A stretch of DNA of 64,000 bases from Lysobacter arvi (GTDB lineage Bacteria > Pseudomonadota > Gammaproteobacteria > Xanthomonadales > Xanthomonadaceae): NCBI GenBank assembly GCA_031216755.1, contig JARUHG010000001.1:930001-994000 (forward strand), in the 5' to 3' direction. The position numbers and the translations under genes were made by a program. Of the stretch, positions 1 to 9,279 are shown one piece after another; position 1 is the stretch's first letter; each line of letters begins with the position of its first letter. The notes under the pieces were generated by a model. That model had not been told where the DNA came from, made no database searches, and saw only the letters and a program-made list of their open reading frames with translations.

Positions 1-1
1 C

Positions 2-316
2 GCGAACTCGCCGCAGGCGTGGTCGGCCAGCGCGGTGCTGATGTACGTGCAGTCGTTGCTCGGCCTGCAACCGCATGCCTCGCTGGGTTTGCTGCTGGTC
101 GATCCGCACCTGCCGTCGTGGCTGCCCGCACTGACCGTGGAGCGCCTGCGGGTCGGATCGGCGCGCGTGAGCCTGCGCTTCTGGCGCGATTCGGCCGGCG
201 ACAGCCACTTCGAGGTGCGCGATCTGGAAGGCGAGCTCACGGTGCGCGCGGCGCATGCCGCGTGGCGCGACGTGATGGCCATGGAGCACGAGCTGCGCGA
301 GCGTTTCGCGCCCTAG
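2..316 (+). CDS. Glycogen-debranching-type glycosidase, C-terminal fragment
   Basis: The reading frame is already open at the left edge, so only the last 104 residues are present. The fragment keeps the end of an alpha/alpha-barrel (PQAW and a YVQSLLGL helix) and a C-terminal beta region with DPHLPSWLPALTVERLRVG. This matches the tail of amylo-alpha-1,6-glucosidase-like proteins common in proteobacterial stress or glycogen clusters. The catalytic part lies outside the window, so substrate and activity cannot be judged. Its stop codon interlocks with the stop of the convergent flavoprotein gene. The family call is by recognition of the tail only. Confidence 0.7.
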   Translation, partial: ANSPQAWSASAVLMYVQSLLGLQPHASLGLLLVDPHLPSWLPALTVERLRVGSARVSLRFWRDSAGDSHFEVRDLEGELTVRAAHAAWRDVMAMEHELRERFAP

Positions 317-1272
317 CGCAGCGCGGGCAGCACTTCGCGGCCGAAGACGTCGATGAACTCCCGCTGCCAGCGGTTGACGTTGTGCAGGTACAGCGCGTGG
401 AAACCCAGTTCGACGTACGCGCGCAGCCACGCCACGTGCTTCGACGGATCGGCCGAAACGTGCACCGACCCGGCGACCTTTTCCGGCGTGACCCGCTCGC
501 CAAGCGCCTCGTAGGCTTGCGGCGTGCTCACGTCTTCGGTCAGCGCCGGCTCGACCACGTTCGTGCGCCATTGCTCGTGCGCGCCGCGCAACGCGTCTTC
601 GTCGCTTTGGGCATACGACAGCTTGACCTGCAGCAGCAGGGGCTTGTCGGCGCCGCCGTTGTCGCGGAACGCCTGGACGATCGGCCGGAGTTTCTCCATC
701 GGCTGGCTCACGGTGATCAATCCGTCGGCCCATTGCGCGCCCCAGGCGGCGGTCTCCGGCGACAGCGCGGCGACGTACACCTGCGGTAACGATTCCGGAC
801 GCGTGAAGAGCTGCGCGTGTTCGACGCGGAACGCACCGCGATGGTTCACGGTCTCTCCGCGCCAGAGGGCGCGCATGACCTGCACCGCTTCGAGCAGCCG
901 GCGATTGCGCGCGTCCTTCGACGGCCACTCCTCGCCCGTGATGGTCTCGTTGATCGCCTCGCCGCTGCCCACCGCAAGCCAGAACCGCTCCGGGAACATC
1001 GACGCGAGCGTCGCCACGGCCTGCGCGATCACGGCCGGGTGATAGCGCCCGACCGGCGAATTGACCACGCCGAAGGAAGTATCCACGCGCGCCATCGCCG
1101 CGCCGAGCCAGCTCCATGCGTGGCCGCTCTGACCCTGTGCGCGCGACCACGGATGGAAGTGGTCGGAGCACATCATCGCGTCGAATCCCGCCTGCCGTGC
1201 GTGCGCCGCCAGGTCGAGCAGTTCGCCCGGCGGAAACTGTTCGTGCGACGCGTGATAGCCCAGCGTGGTCAT
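313..1272 (-). CDS. LLM-class flavin-dependent oxidoreductase (TIGR03885-like)
   Basis: This 319-residue protein has the luciferase-like monooxygenase TIM-barrel fold. It opens with LGYHASHEQFPP, has DHFHPW near residue 44 and the family hallmark AVGSGEAINE near residue 108. It resembles the 'probable non-F420' flavin group usually numbered TIGR03885, which probably uses FMN, with physiological substrate unknown. I chose the ATG at 1272 because the upstream extension of the frame reads as arginine-rich shadow sequence while the family pattern begins here. It is convergent with the debranching enzyme and divergent from the rhodopsin-transducer-like gene, sharing a 114-bp spacer with the latter. 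Substrate and any link to glycogen are unproven. Confidence 0.85.
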   Translation of the reverse strand: MTTLGYHASHEQFPPGELLDLAAHARQAGFDAMMCSDHFHPWSRAQGQSGHAWSWLGAAMARVDTSFGVVNSPVGRYHPAVIAQAVATLASMFPERFWLAVGSGEAINETITGEEWPSKDARNRRLLEAVQVMRALWRGETVNHRGAFRVEHAQLFTRPESLPQVYVAALSPETAAWGAQWADGLITVSQPMEKLRPIVQAFRDNGGADKPLLLQVKLSYAQSDEDALRGAHEQWRTNVVEPALTEDVSTPQAYEALGERVTPEKVAGSVHVSADPSKHVAWLRAYVELGFHALYLHNVNRWQREFIDVFGREVLPALR

Positions 1273-1386
1273 GGCCGTGGTCGTGCCCTGTGTCCTCGCC
1301 TGCGAGCGTACGCGCACGGCGTGAACGCACCGCCATCGCTCGGCGCCGTGACGCGGCCTTGCCGTTGTGCGTGATAGACCGATGGC

Positions 1387-1764
1387 ATGGACAAGACGAT
1401 CGGACGCACGCGTTGGGCCATCGCCGAGGGCTACATTCCCGGTCGAAGCAATGGCCCGGCGCCGGAACTGGAAAGCCACGAAGCGTGCTGCATCCTGAAC
1501 GCGACGGACGACGACGCGAACATCCGCATCCGCATCTACTACGAGGATCGCGAACCGGCAGGGCCGTACACGCTCACGGTGCCGGCGCGCCGCACGAAGC
1601 ACCTGCGCTTCAACGAACTCCAGGACCCGGAGCCGATCCCGCGCGACACGCCGTATGCCAGCGTCATCGAATCGGACGTGCCCATCGTCGTGCAACACAC
1701 GCGTCTGGACTCGCGGCAGGCCGAGAACGCGCTGATGAGCACGATCGCGTACAGCCAGGCATGA
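1387..1764 (+). CDS. Sensory-rhodopsin-transducer-like protein (ASRT family, PF07100)
   Basis: This soluble 125-residue protein closely resembles the Anabaena sensory rhodopsin transducer. Shared segments are IGRTRWAIAEGYIPG at the N-terminus, LTVPARRTKHLRFNEL near residues 61-76 and VPIVVQHTRLDSRQAENAL near residues 98-116. In Anabaena the protein is a small tetrameric beta-sandwich that binds sensory rhodopsin and has been reported to bind DNA. Most bacterial homologues lack a rhodopsin partner, and none is present in this window. It has no signal peptide or membrane segment and stands alone between two divergent or unrelated genes. The family call is strong; the function here is unknown, with sugar binding or gene regulation as possible roles. 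Confidence 0.88.
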   Translation: MDKTIGRTRWAIAEGYIPGRSNGPAPELESHEACCILNATDDDANIRIRIYYEDREPAGPYTLTVPARRTKHLRFNELQDPEPIPRDTPYASVIESDVPIVVQHTRLDSRQAENALMSTIAYSQA

Positions 1765-1840
1765 CGCACGTCGCGCGTTTACGAGGGCGCCACGCCGCGA
1801 CCACTACGCTTGGCGACCTCGACCGGGAGGTTTCCACAAG

Positions 1841-2491
1841 ATGCGCGAATTCCTGAGAAACAACGGCCTCTCGCTGGTGCTGCTGGCCTGCCTGATCCTT
1901 CCGCTCATCGGCCAGACGCTCACCGGCCACGAGGTCTACAACGACGAACTGGTGCGCGAGGGCGGCGCGCCGTTGTCGCTGGCGCAATACCTGACCAGTG
2001 GCCACCTGGTGTCGTCGATCTTCGAGAACTGGGAAAGCGAATTCCTGCAGATGGGCATGTACGTGTTGCTCACCGTCGCGCTGCGCCAGAAGGGGTCGGC
2101 CGAATCGCGCCCGATGTCCGAGCCCGACGAGGACGAACCCACGCTCGAACCCGGACCGAAGCCGTGGCCGGTGCGCGTCGGCGGGTTCTGGCTCACGCTC
2201 TACCGCCACTCGCTGGCGATCGCGTTCGGACTGCTGTTCGCCCTCTCCTTCGTGCTGCACCTGTCGGGCAGCTGGCGACGCGAACTGGTGGATCGCGCGC
2301 TCCGTGGCGAAGGACCGATCGCGATGCTCGACTACCTGACCGAACCGGAGTTCTGGTTCGAGTCGTTCCAGAACTGGCAGTCCGAATTCCTCGCCGTGCT
2401 GGCGCTGGTGACGCTGAGCATCTGGCTGCGGCAGGACGGCTCGCCGCAGAGCAAGCCGGTCGAAGCGCCGCATTCACAGACGGGTACGTGA
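1841..2491 (+). CDS. DUF6766 family integral membrane protein
   Basis: This 216-residue membrane protein is made of two similar halves. Each half has a hydrophobic helix (about residues 9-27 and 126-144), then an amphipathic stretch with a related motif (IFENWESEFLQMG and SFQNWQSEFLAVL), then a second hydrophobic helix. An acidic, proline-rich linker (SEPDEDEPTLEPGPKPWP) joins the halves. The internal repeat is visible directly and suggests an old duplication. A GGGAGG ribosome site lies about nine bases before the ATG. I recognise the family as DUF6766, often seen beside catalase and other stress genes; no biochemical role is known. Confidence 0.8.
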   Translation: MREFLRNNGLSLVLLACLILPLIGQTLTGHEVYNDELVREGGAPLSLAQYLTSGHLVSSIFENWESEFLQMGMYVLLTVALRQKGSAESRPMSEPDEDEPTLEPGPKPWPVRVGGFWLTLYRHSLAIAFGLLFALSFVLHLSGSWRRELVDRALRGEGPIAMLDYLTEPEFWFESFQNWQSEFLAVLALVTLSIWLRQDGSPQSKPVEAPHSQTGT

Positions 2492-2540
2492 GGCAACGCG
2501 GTCGCCCCTACCCTCGTCCGCCTCCCCGCACCCCACGCCG

Positions 2541-2576
2541 CCCGATCCCTCTCCCGCGTGCGGGAGAGGGATCGGG
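2541..2576. terminator. Perfect 16-bp inverted repeat, terminator or REP-like
   Basis: The arms 2541-2556 and 2561-2576 are perfectly complementary around a four-base loop. The element sits between the convergent stops of the DUF6766 gene and katE. It lacks a clear T-run on either strand, so it may be a bidirectional terminator-like hairpin or a REP-type dispersed repeat. Confidence 0.65.
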
Positions 2577-2619
2577 GTCAGGGTGAGCTACAGCGCAAGC
2601 CGCATCGCCCCGACATCCA

Positions 2620-5052
2620 TCACACCAGCGGCGGATCCTTCTCGCGGACCCAATGCCGGTGCTGCGCCATCGCGTCGATGAAAGCGGCGATCGCTTCGTC
2701 GTCGTCCTCCACGCCGGCGATGATGCCCGGATCGCGCGTGCCGTCCTCGAGCATCTTCGATGCGCCCGCGCCCTCCAGGAGCGTGCTGGACGCGCCGGGC
2801 GCGAGGATCGGCTTGCAATGCCGGTACTGCTCCTTGACGAACTCCGCGGCGCGTCCGTCCACGGCCAGCATCTTCACCGCGCGCTCGCCGTCGGGAAGCA
2901 CGAGCGCGTCGAACAACGGCGCCGGCTCGTTCTCCATCGACGCATCGGCCTGCAATGTTTCGCCTTCGGCCGTGACGAACGGACCGATGCGCGGCCCGAC
3001 CAGGCGCGGCACCGCACCGGCTTCGAACAACGCCTGTTGCGTCGCGGCGAGCGATTCGCCGTTCACGCCATCGCATACGAGCAGCGCGATCTTGCGCGTG
3101 CGGATGCTGCCATCGCCCGGGTGCGCGAGCAGCGACAACGCGGCCGATTGCCGTACTTCCGGACGCGGCACGCGCGCGAGCGCACGCGGCGATGCCTCGA
3201 TCGAGCCCATGCCCAGGCCCGCGGCGACCGACGTGGCGAGTTCGCGCGAGACGTTCATCAGGTTCGCGACCATGCGTTCGCGGATCGCCGGCACGGTCAC
3301 CTTGCTCAACTCGAAGCGGAACGCGCCGACGATGTGCGCCTTCTCCGCCTCGCTCTGGCTTTCGTAGAACAGCGTCGCCTGGTTGTAATGCTCGGCGAAC
3401 TTCTCCGGCCGGCCGCGCAGTTCCTCGCCGCGCACCGGCTCGGGGAAGGACACGAAGCCGGCCGATCCGGCCTGGAACGGGCAGCCGCCCGCGAGACTGT
3501 TGGGCTCGTACGCGACGCGCCCGCGATTGATCGCCTGGCGATGGAACCCATCGCGCTGGTTGTTGTGCACCGGCGCGACCGGCGCGTTGATCGGGATTTC
3601 GTGGAAGTTCGGCCCGCCCAGGCGGGTGAGCTGCGTGTCGACATAGGAATGGATGCGCCCGGCGAGCAGCGGATCGTTGGTGAAGTCAATGCCCGGAATC
3701 ACGTGCGCGGTGCAGAACGCGACCTGTTCGGTCTCGGCGAAGAAGTTGTCCGGGTTGCGGTTGAGCACCAGACGACCGACCGGCTCCACCGGCACGAGTT
3801 CCTCCGGCACGATCTTGGTCGAATCGAGCACGTCGAAACTGAACTTGTTCGCCTGTTCCTCGGTGAACACCTGCACCCCGAGCTCGTATTCGGGGAACTC
3901 GCCCGCCTCGATCGCCTCCCACAGATCGCGGCGATGGAAATCCGGGTCGGCGCCGGAGATCTTCACCGCCTCGTCCCACTGCAGCGAATGCGTGCCCAGT
4001 CGCGGCGTCCAGTGGAACTTCACCAGGCGCGACTCGCCGGCTTCGTTGACGAAGCGGAACGTGTGCACGCCGAAGCCCTGCATCATGCGGTAGCTGCGCG
4101 GGATCGCGCGATCGCTCATCGCCCACAGCAGCATGTGCGTGGATTCGGGCATCAGCGATACGAAATCCCAGAACGTGTCGTGCGCCGACGCCGCCTGCGG
4201 CATCTGGTGGTGCGGTTCGGGCTTGAGCGCGTGGACGAGGTCGGGGAACTTCATCGCGTCCTGGATGAAGAACACCGGGATGTTGTTGCCCACCAGGTCC
4301 CAGTTGCCTTCGTCGGTGTAGAACTTCACGGCGAACCCGCGCACGTCGCGCGCGGTGTCCTTGGAACCGCGTTCGCCCTGCACCGTGGAGAAGCGCACGA
4401 ACACCGGCGTGACCTTCCCGTCCTCCTGGAACGGCGCGGCGCGGGTGATGTCCCGGAGCGAGCGGTAGCACTCGAAGAAGCCGTGCGCGCCCGAACCGCG
4501 CGCATGCACGATGCGTTCGGGAATGCGCTCGTGATCGAAGTGCGTGATCTTCTCGCGCAGGATGAAATCCTTCAGCAGCGCCGGCCCGCGTAAGCCAGCC
4601 TTCAGCGAATCCTGGTTTTGCGCGACCGGCACGCCCTGGTTGGTCGTGAGGAACTGGCCGCCGGAATCCACGCGCACGCGATCCAGCGGCCCGACGGTGG
4701 GATTGGTGCCGGGCGCGGCCTGCGTGCCCGTCTTCGGCGAAGTCTGCCCTTCGGTGAGCGTGCTCGCGCCCGCGAGCGGCGTCGGCGTGACGTGCGCCCC
4801 CTCGGGCGGCGCCAGCGCGTTCTCGCGCCCGTACTCGGCGGCCTTCGTCGGGTTGTGATCGAACGCGGCCGCAAGCGCCTGCGCATCGAGTCCCTGCTGC
4901 ACGGCCGGGTCTTCGGCGCCGGCATCGGACAACTGCGCGGGGCCACTGTCGGTGGGCGCGCGCCGGGCGGAACGGGCGCTCGTGCTCTTCTTCTTCGCTG
5001 CGGACTTGCGCGCCGCGGCCTTGGTCGGCGCGGACTTCTTTCGGCTGGCCAT
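2620..5052 (-). CDS. katE: Large-subunit monofunctional catalase HPII with DJ-1-like C-terminal domain
   Basis: This 810-residue heme catalase disproportionates hydrogen peroxide. The core carries the catalytic His183 in RIVHARG, the distal asparagine in VGNNIPV (residues 256-257) and the heme-ligand Tyr470 in RIHSY. Residues from about 660 form the flavodoxin/DJ-1-like domain typical of clade II large catalases such as E. coli HPII (753 aa). The extra length is at the N-terminus: residues 1-35 are rich in Lys, Ala, Arg and Ser, like a histone-H1 tail, followed by a disordered stretch to about 120. This may bind nucleic acid, or may simply be a poorly conserved extension. It is transcribed toward the DUF6766 gene. 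Heme cofactor choice cannot be read here. Confidence 0.95.
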   Translation of the reverse strand: MASRKKSAPTKAAARKSAAKKKSTSARSARRAPTDSGPAQLSDAGAEDPAVQQGLDAQALAAAFDHNPTKAAEYGRENALAPPEGAHVTPTPLAGASTLTEGQTSPKTGTQAAPGTNPTVGPLDRVRVDSGGQFLTTNQGVPVAQNQDSLKAGLRGPALLKDFILREKITHFDHERIPERIVHARGSGAHGFFECYRSLRDITRAAPFQEDGKVTPVFVRFSTVQGERGSKDTARDVRGFAVKFYTDEGNWDLVGNNIPVFFIQDAMKFPDLVHALKPEPHHQMPQAASAHDTFWDFVSLMPESTHMLLWAMSDRAIPRSYRMMQGFGVHTFRFVNEAGESRLVKFHWTPRLGTHSLQWDEAVKISGADPDFHRRDLWEAIEAGEFPEYELGVQVFTEEQANKFSFDVLDSTKIVPEELVPVEPVGRLVLNRNPDNFFAETEQVAFCTAHVIPGIDFTNDPLLAGRIHSYVDTQLTRLGGPNFHEIPINAPVAPVHNNQRDGFHRQAINRGRVAYEPNSLAGGCPFQAGSAGFVSFPEPVRGEELRGRPEKFAEHYNQATLFYESQSEAEKAHIVGAFRFELSKVTVPAIRERMVANLMNVSRELATSVAAGLGMGSIEASPRALARVPRPEVRQSAALSLLAHPGDGSIRTRKIALLVCDGVNGESLAATQQALFEAGAVPRLVGPRIGPFVTAEGETLQADASMENEPAPLFDALVLPDGERAVKMLAVDGRAAEFVKEQYRHCKPILAPGASSTLLEGAGASKMLEDGTRDPGIIAGVEDDDEAIAAFIDAMAQHRHWVREKDPPLV

Positions 5053-5390
5053 GAAGATCTCCTGATGGGCGGGCGGTGTGCGGGCAGACGACGCACGACG
5101 CGCGCCCTGACCTCCATCAAGCTTCGCGTCACGGAAGTCGACATCGCGTAACGCGCAAGCCGCCGGCGTTCACGTTGGCGAAGAGCGCGTGTTGATACGC
5201 AACAGTTTGGTCCACCCGCAACTTGTTTCCTGCGGTGTCGCACTTTCTTCATGCAGGCGCCACCGCGCGCTTCGGCGATGCACCGCGGACGCGCGTGGCA
5301 CGCGCCGGTGCCTGCATCGGCTCGCCGATGCCGTCTGGCACGCACCTTGCGTGGGCTTCCGCGCACCGGCAAACACAGGGGACGCATCGC
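5053..5390. other. Intergenic region upstream of katE, no gene seen
   Basis: These 338 bases separate the katE start from the next small gene on the other strand. I see only shadow-like arginine-rich frames and no convincing RNA fold. It must hold the katE promoter, but I cannot point to one with confidence. Confidence 0.4.
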
Positions 5391-5639
5391 ATGCACGACG
5401 GGGAACTGCCGAAGGGCTGGCGCATCTACGCCGAGCCGGCGAGCGCCGATGGGCGCTGCCGTCTTCGCCTCATCGCACCCAACGGCATCAGCAGCACGTG
5501 GTGGCTGCGCTCGAACATGACCTCCGGCCAGGTGGTCTGCGCCCTTGCCCAGGCGCAGAGCCGCGCCGGCATGCGCCACCGGCCGCACGACACGTTCGAT
5601 CGCCATGCCGGCGAGTTCGAGGACGCGGGACGCTACTGA
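5391..5639 (+). CDS. Small hypothetical protein, 82 aa
   Basis: I do not recognise this protein. From the ATG at 5391 it gives 82 residues with strongly G/C third positions, typical of real genes here. The sequence is soluble, with a tryptophan-rich middle (STWWLRSN) and the motif KGWRIYAEP near the start. An AGGGGA ribosome-site-like stretch lies about eight bases upstream. The open frame extends further upstream to 5223, but that part looks like shadow sequence. It precedes the CorA-like gene on the same strand by about 100 bases and could be co-transcribed with it. Confidence 0.6.
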   Translation: MHDGELPKGWRIYAEPASADGRCRLRLIAPNGISSTWWLRSNMTSGQVVCALAQAQSRAGMRHRPHDTFDRHAGEFEDAGRY

Positions 5640-5742
5640 CGCTGAATGCAGGCTGGCGATGATCCACGCCGGCGCGCGGTTGTCACGCCGGGGCGACGCG
5701 CTGCGCCGCACATTCAGGCTGTCGTCAACGGCTCACCTCGCG

Positions 5743-6726
5743 ATGCAAGACGCCAAGGGCACGCTGGACATCCGGCTATTCGAAAGCAGCGGCAAAGTCA
5801 GGACCCTCGATCTCGAATCGGCGGACCTGCAGGACCTGGAAGAAAACCAGCTGCTGTGGATCGACCTGGAGGGCGGCGGCGACCCGTCCATCAGCGAGGT
5901 GCTCGCCCGGCTCGGGCTCGGCGACGAGATCGCGCAATGGTTCCTGGACCGCAGCGCCATGCCGGAACTGCGCGTACGCAACGGCTCGTTCTTCGTGCGC
6001 GTGGTGGCCGTGCGCAACGAGGGCGACCTGGCCTACAACGGCACGGTGCTGGCGATCCTTGCCGGTCACAACTACGTGATCACCTCGCACCAGGAGCCGG
6101 TGGATTTCCTCACCAAGCTGCGCGAGCGCGAGTCGCACGAATCCGGCCTCGGCATGCTCAGCGCGGACAGTTTCACCGCGTCGCTGCTGGACTGGCACCT
6201 GAACTCGTACTTCGAGGCGGTCGCCGACTTCGAGAGCGCCGACGAACGGCTGGAGACGGACATCCTCGACGATCGCCACGGCGAGTGCCTGCACAGCCTG
6301 CGCGCGTTGCGCAAAGCGGCGTCACGGCTGCGCCGGATGCTGTCCGCGCACCGCGCCGTGTTCTCCGCGATCGCGCGACCGGACTTCCGCCCGGACGCGG
6401 ACGGCGACGTCAACCGGCATTTCCAGACCGTCGACACGCATTTCCAGCGCGCCATCGAGGCCGTCGAGTACACGCGCGAGGTGGTGATCGGTTCCTTCGA
6501 GCTTTTCAGCAACCAGACCGCGCTGCGTACCAACGCCATCATGCGCGTGCTGACCATCCTCACCGCGCTGATGGGCGGGCTGGCGGTCATGGCAGGCGTC
6601 ATGGGCATGAACTTCCAGGCGCCGTTCTTCGACACCGGGCTCGCCGGTTTCCTGACCGCCGTCGGCGCCATGACGGGCATGGCGGCCATCGGGCTGTGGT
6701 GGGCGTGGCGGCGAAAGTGGCTCTGA
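5743..6726 (+). CDS. CorA-family divalent cation transporter
   Basis: This 327-residue protein has the CorA/ZntB layout: a cytoplasmic alpha/beta domain, a long coiled helix rich in charged residues (about 150-260), and two C-terminal membrane helices. The signature GMN at residues 288-290 follows the first helix, and the protein ends in a basic WAWRRKWL tail. CorA proteins form pentameric Mg2+/Co2+ channels, while ZntB relatives move Zn2+; the sequence alone does not decide the ion. The loop after GMN (FQAPFF) differs from the usual MPE, which favours a ZntB-like subgroup. The ATG at 5743 gives the normal family length; an in-frame ATG at 5660 is possible but adds arginine-rich sequence. Confidence 0.88.
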   Translation: MQDAKGTLDIRLFESSGKVRTLDLESADLQDLEENQLLWIDLEGGGDPSISEVLARLGLGDEIAQWFLDRSAMPELRVRNGSFFVRVVAVRNEGDLAYNGTVLAILAGHNYVITSHQEPVDFLTKLRERESHESGLGMLSADSFTASLLDWHLNSYFEAVADFESADERLETDILDDRHGECLHSLRALRKAASRLRRMLSAHRAVFSAIARPDFRPDADGDVNRHFQTVDTHFQRAIEAVEYTREVVIGSFELFSNQTALRTNAIMRVLTILTALMGGLAVMAGVMGMNFQAPFFDTGLAGFLTAVGAMTGMAAIGLWWAWRRKWL

Positions 6727-6732
6727 CGGCTG

Positions 6733-6760
6733 GGAGTCAGGAGTCAGGAGTCAGGAGTGA
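6733..6760 (+). repeat. Four tandem 7-bp repeats (GGAGTCA)
   Basis: Three exact copies of GGAGTCA and a fourth GGAGTGA run head to tail directly between the convergent stops of the CorA-like gene and the dehydrogenase. Such short direct repeats at gene ends are common in xanthomonad genomes; copy number may vary between strains. Confidence 0.85.
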
Positions 6761-6763
6761 GCC

Positions 6764-7930
6764 TCACGGGGTGAGCACCACCTTGCGGCAGTAATCCTGT
6801 TTCTTCTCGAAGATCTCGTACCCCTTCGGCGCGTCGGACAGCCGCATGCGGTGGCTGATGATCACCTCCGGATGCAGTTCGCCGTTGGAGATGTGCTCCA
6901 GCAATTGCGGCATGTACTGCTGGACGTGCGTCTGGCCCATCCGGAACGCCAGGCCCTTGTCGAAGGCGTCCCCGAACAGGAACGCGTGGATGAAGCCCGC
7001 GTACACGCCCGGCACGCTGACCACGCCGCCGCGGCGGGTCGCCGCGATGCACTGGCGCAGCGCCTTGCCGCTGGAACCTTCCAGCTTGAGGGTCGTCATG
7101 GCGGTTTCGAGCTTGCTGCCCTTGGCCTCGAAGCCGACCGCCTCGATCGTGGCGTCGACGCCGCGGTTGTCCATCAGGGACACGATCAGCGCCGCCGGAT
7201 CTTCCTCCTCGTCGAAGTTGATCGTTTCCACGCCGTAGGTGTCGCGGGCGAATTCGAGCCGATACGGATGGTGGTCGATCATGAAGATGCGCTCGACCCC
7301 GAGCAGGCGCGCGCTCGCCGCCGCCATCATTCCCACCGGTCCCGCGCCGAAGATCGCCAGCGACGAGCCCGGCCCAACGGCCGCGTTCAGAACCGCCTGA
7401 TAGCCGGTGGGCAGGATGTCGGAAAGAAACAGCACCTGCTCGTCGGCAAGCGTGCTGTCGGGGATCACCAGCGGGCCGACGTTGCCCTGCGGCACGCGCA
7501 CGTACTCCGCCTGGCCGCCCGCATAACCGCCGTACAGATGCGTGTAGCCGAACATGCCCGCGCCCGGGCGCGCATCCTTCTTGTTGAGGATCGCGCCGCG
7601 GTCGGGGTTGGTGTTCTCGCATGCGGCGAACAGCGCACGACTGCAGAAGAAACAATCGCCGCAGGAGATGGTGAACGGCACCACGACGCGACCGCCGGGC
7701 CGCACGCGCGTGACCGCCGGCCCGACCTCCTCGACCACGCCCATGAATTCGTGGCCGAGGATGTCGCCGTCCTTCATGCCCGGGACCTTGCCGCGGTACA
7801 GATGCAGATCCGAACCGCAGATCGCGGTGGCCGTGACGCGCAGCAGCACGTCGGTGTCTTCGATGATCGTCGGGTCGGGTACGTTCTCGATGCGTACGTC
7901 GTACGAACCCTGCCAGGTCAGTGCTTTCAT
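6764..7930 (-). CDS. Zinc-dependent alcohol dehydrogenase, formaldehyde-dehydrogenase-like
   Basis: This 388-residue medium-chain dehydrogenase has the catalytic zinc ligands Cys38 (AICGSDLH) and His60-Glu61 (GHEFMG). The structural-zinc cysteines are at 90, 93, 96 and 104, and the nucleotide-binding GAGPVG is at 195-200. The long insertion after the zinc lobe ([25 protein letters not shown]) is typical of the glutathione-independent formaldehyde-dehydrogenase-like group. Members oxidise alcohols or aldehydes with NAD(P); the true substrate is unknown. The ATG at 7930 starts the conserved MKALTWQG; an ATG at 7981 would add a non-conserved leader. Confidence 0.9.
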   Translation of the reverse strand: MKALTWQGSYDVRIENVPDPTIIEDTDVLLRVTATAICGSDLHLYRGKVPGMKDGDILGHEFMGVVEEVGPAVTRVRPGGRVVVPFTISCGDCFFCSRALFAACENTNPDRGAILNKKDARPGAGMFGYTHLYGGYAGGQAEYVRVPQGNVGPLVIPDSTLADEQVLFLSDILPTGYQAVLNAAVGPGSSLAIFGAGPVGMMAAASARLLGVERIFMIDHHPYRLEFARDTYGVETINFDEEEDPAALIVSLMDNRGVDATIEAVGFEAKGSKLETAMTTLKLEGSSGKALRQCIAATRRGGVVSVPGVYAGFIHAFLFGDAFDKGLAFRMGQTHVQQYMPQLLEHISNGELHPEVIISHRMRLSDAPKGYEIFEKKQDYCRKVVLTP

Positions 7931-8067
7931 GCGCGGCTTCCAGTTCTCGGTAGGTGAACAACCGCGCAAGACGCATGCCAAGGCGCGCCTCGCTTCGACG
8001 TTCTCGTCGGTACGGTGCGGACGTTACGGCTTCGCGGCGAAGGCAAGCTCATGCGGTCGCAGCCGGG

Positions 8068-8775
8068 TTACGGCGCCGCGCCGCCCATCTTCTGTTGCAG
8101 CGTCTTGCCCCGCTCCAGGTGCATCGCGACGTGTTCGCGCGAGTTGGTCAGGAACGTACGGACATTGGCGTCCTGCGCCGCCGGCAGCAGGCGGTTGTCG
8201 ATGAGCGACAAGGCTTCCTGGTGGCCCTTCACCATCGCATCGACATACGCCTTCTCGTAGTCCTTGCCCGACTTCTGATCGAGCATCGACAGCTCCGAGC
8301 GTCCCTTCTCTTCCATCGCGGTGACTTCCGGGTTGCCCTCGTTCGGATTGAGCTTCTTGCCGGCGTCCAGGTTCCTGGAGTGCTCGCGATGCAGCATGTT
8401 GGCGTATTCGGCGACATCGCCTGTCACCTTCTTGCTTTTCGCCTGTTCGGCCGCGGCGATCTCGTGCTTGTCCACCGCGCCGACGAGTCCGACCGCATCG
8501 GCCTGCGTCAGCGCGCCGGTCGCGGGCGCATTCGGCGTGCCCGGCGCGGCGTTCGGATCCATCGCGGCGGTCGCGTTGGTGGCATCGCCGGTGGTGCCCG
8601 CTGTCGCGGCGGTGTCGGCGGTGTCGGCCGGCTTCTCGGTCGGATCCGGCGCGTTGGCGGTCGGGCCCGAGAGCGCGGTCGAATCCGGATTGGCCTCGTT
8701 CTCGTCGCGGTTGCAGCCGGACAGCGCGAGCATGGCGATCGAGATCGCGAGGGACAGCTTCATTGCACGGTTCAT
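8068..8775 (-). CDS. DUF4142 domain lipoprotein
   Basis: This 235-residue protein begins with a lipoprotein signal ending in LALSGC (Cys at about residue 21), so it is probably anchored to the outer membrane and faces the periplasm. Residues 23-80 are low-complexity, rich in Ala, Thr, Asp and Asn. From about residue 90 it forms a helical DUF4142 domain with YANMLHREHSRNLDAGKKL, a ferritin-like four-helix type. A good AAAGGA ribosome site precedes the ATG at 8775. DUF4142 proteins recur in stress-resistance islands; their chemistry is unknown. Confidence 0.88.
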   Translation of the reverse strand: MNRAMKLSLAISIAMLALSGCNRDENEANPDSTALSGPTANAPDPTEKPADTADTAATAGTTGDATNATAAMDPNAAPGTPNAPATGALTQADAVGLVGAVDKHEIAAAEQAKSKKVTGDVAEYANMLHREHSRNLDAGKKLNPNEGNPEVTAMEEKGRSELSMLDQKSGKDYEKAYVDAMVKGHQEALSLIDNRLLPAAQDANVRTFLTNSREHVAMHLERGKTLQQKMGGAAP

Positions 8776-8813
8776 GTCGGGTTCCTTTCGGTGATGGATC
8801 GAAGACGGAGCGA

Positions 8814-9044
8814 TCAATGCAAACGCAGCGAGCCGTCGATGCGCGGGAACAGGCAGGCGCGCTCCCATGCGGCGCGGACGTCCGGCTCGACCTCTTCCCA
8901 CGACAGGCCGGTGGCTTGCTCGTAGGATTTCCATAGCGCGGCGGCGGCACGTTCGGCGGTGTTCCAGTCGGCGCCGTAGATCTCGCGTGCGCCTTCGCCG
9001 ATGACGGACACCAGTTGGCTGTAGCTGATCATCCGGGTCGCCAT
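8814..9044 (-). CDS. Small conserved-looking hypothetical protein, 76 aa
   Basis: I do not recognise the family. The gene is supported by a near-perfect AGGAGG site a few bases before the ATG at 9044 and by strongly biased codons. The protein is small, acidic and helical, starting MATRMISYSQLV and rich in Trp and Glu (WEEVEPDVRAAWERA). It lies 38 bases upstream of the DUF4142 lipoprotein gene in the same direction and is probably co-transcribed with it. Confidence 0.7.
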   Translation of the reverse strand: MATRMISYSQLVSVIGEGAREIYGADWNTAERAAAALWKSYEQATGLSWEEVEPDVRAAWERACLFPRIDGSLRLH

Positions 9045-9279
9045 GTGGTCCTCCTGCGAACGCTCGCCGCGCTTCGTGTGCACTGCCACATCCCTACTCC
9101 CGCAAGTGTCGTGCCATGCATCGCGCGTCGTGGCGGCCTCGTCCGGCAGCGCAGCGCGAAAAACATTCCGGCAAGCGCGCAACTCTCGTCCGACGCGAAC
9201 GAATCGTTCAGCACGTGCACGACGCATTCACCGATGCGGCGCTATGCACGGGTGATCCACTGGACGAACCATCGACCCC

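Noticed and set aside
313-1698. Long form of the LLM oxidoreductase starting at 1698
   Set aside because: The extra 142 residues are antisense to the ASRT-like gene and look like shadow sequence; the family start is at 1272.
6733-6760. CRISPR-like direct repeats
   Set aside because: The repeats are only seven bases and immediately adjacent with no spacers; no cas genes are present.
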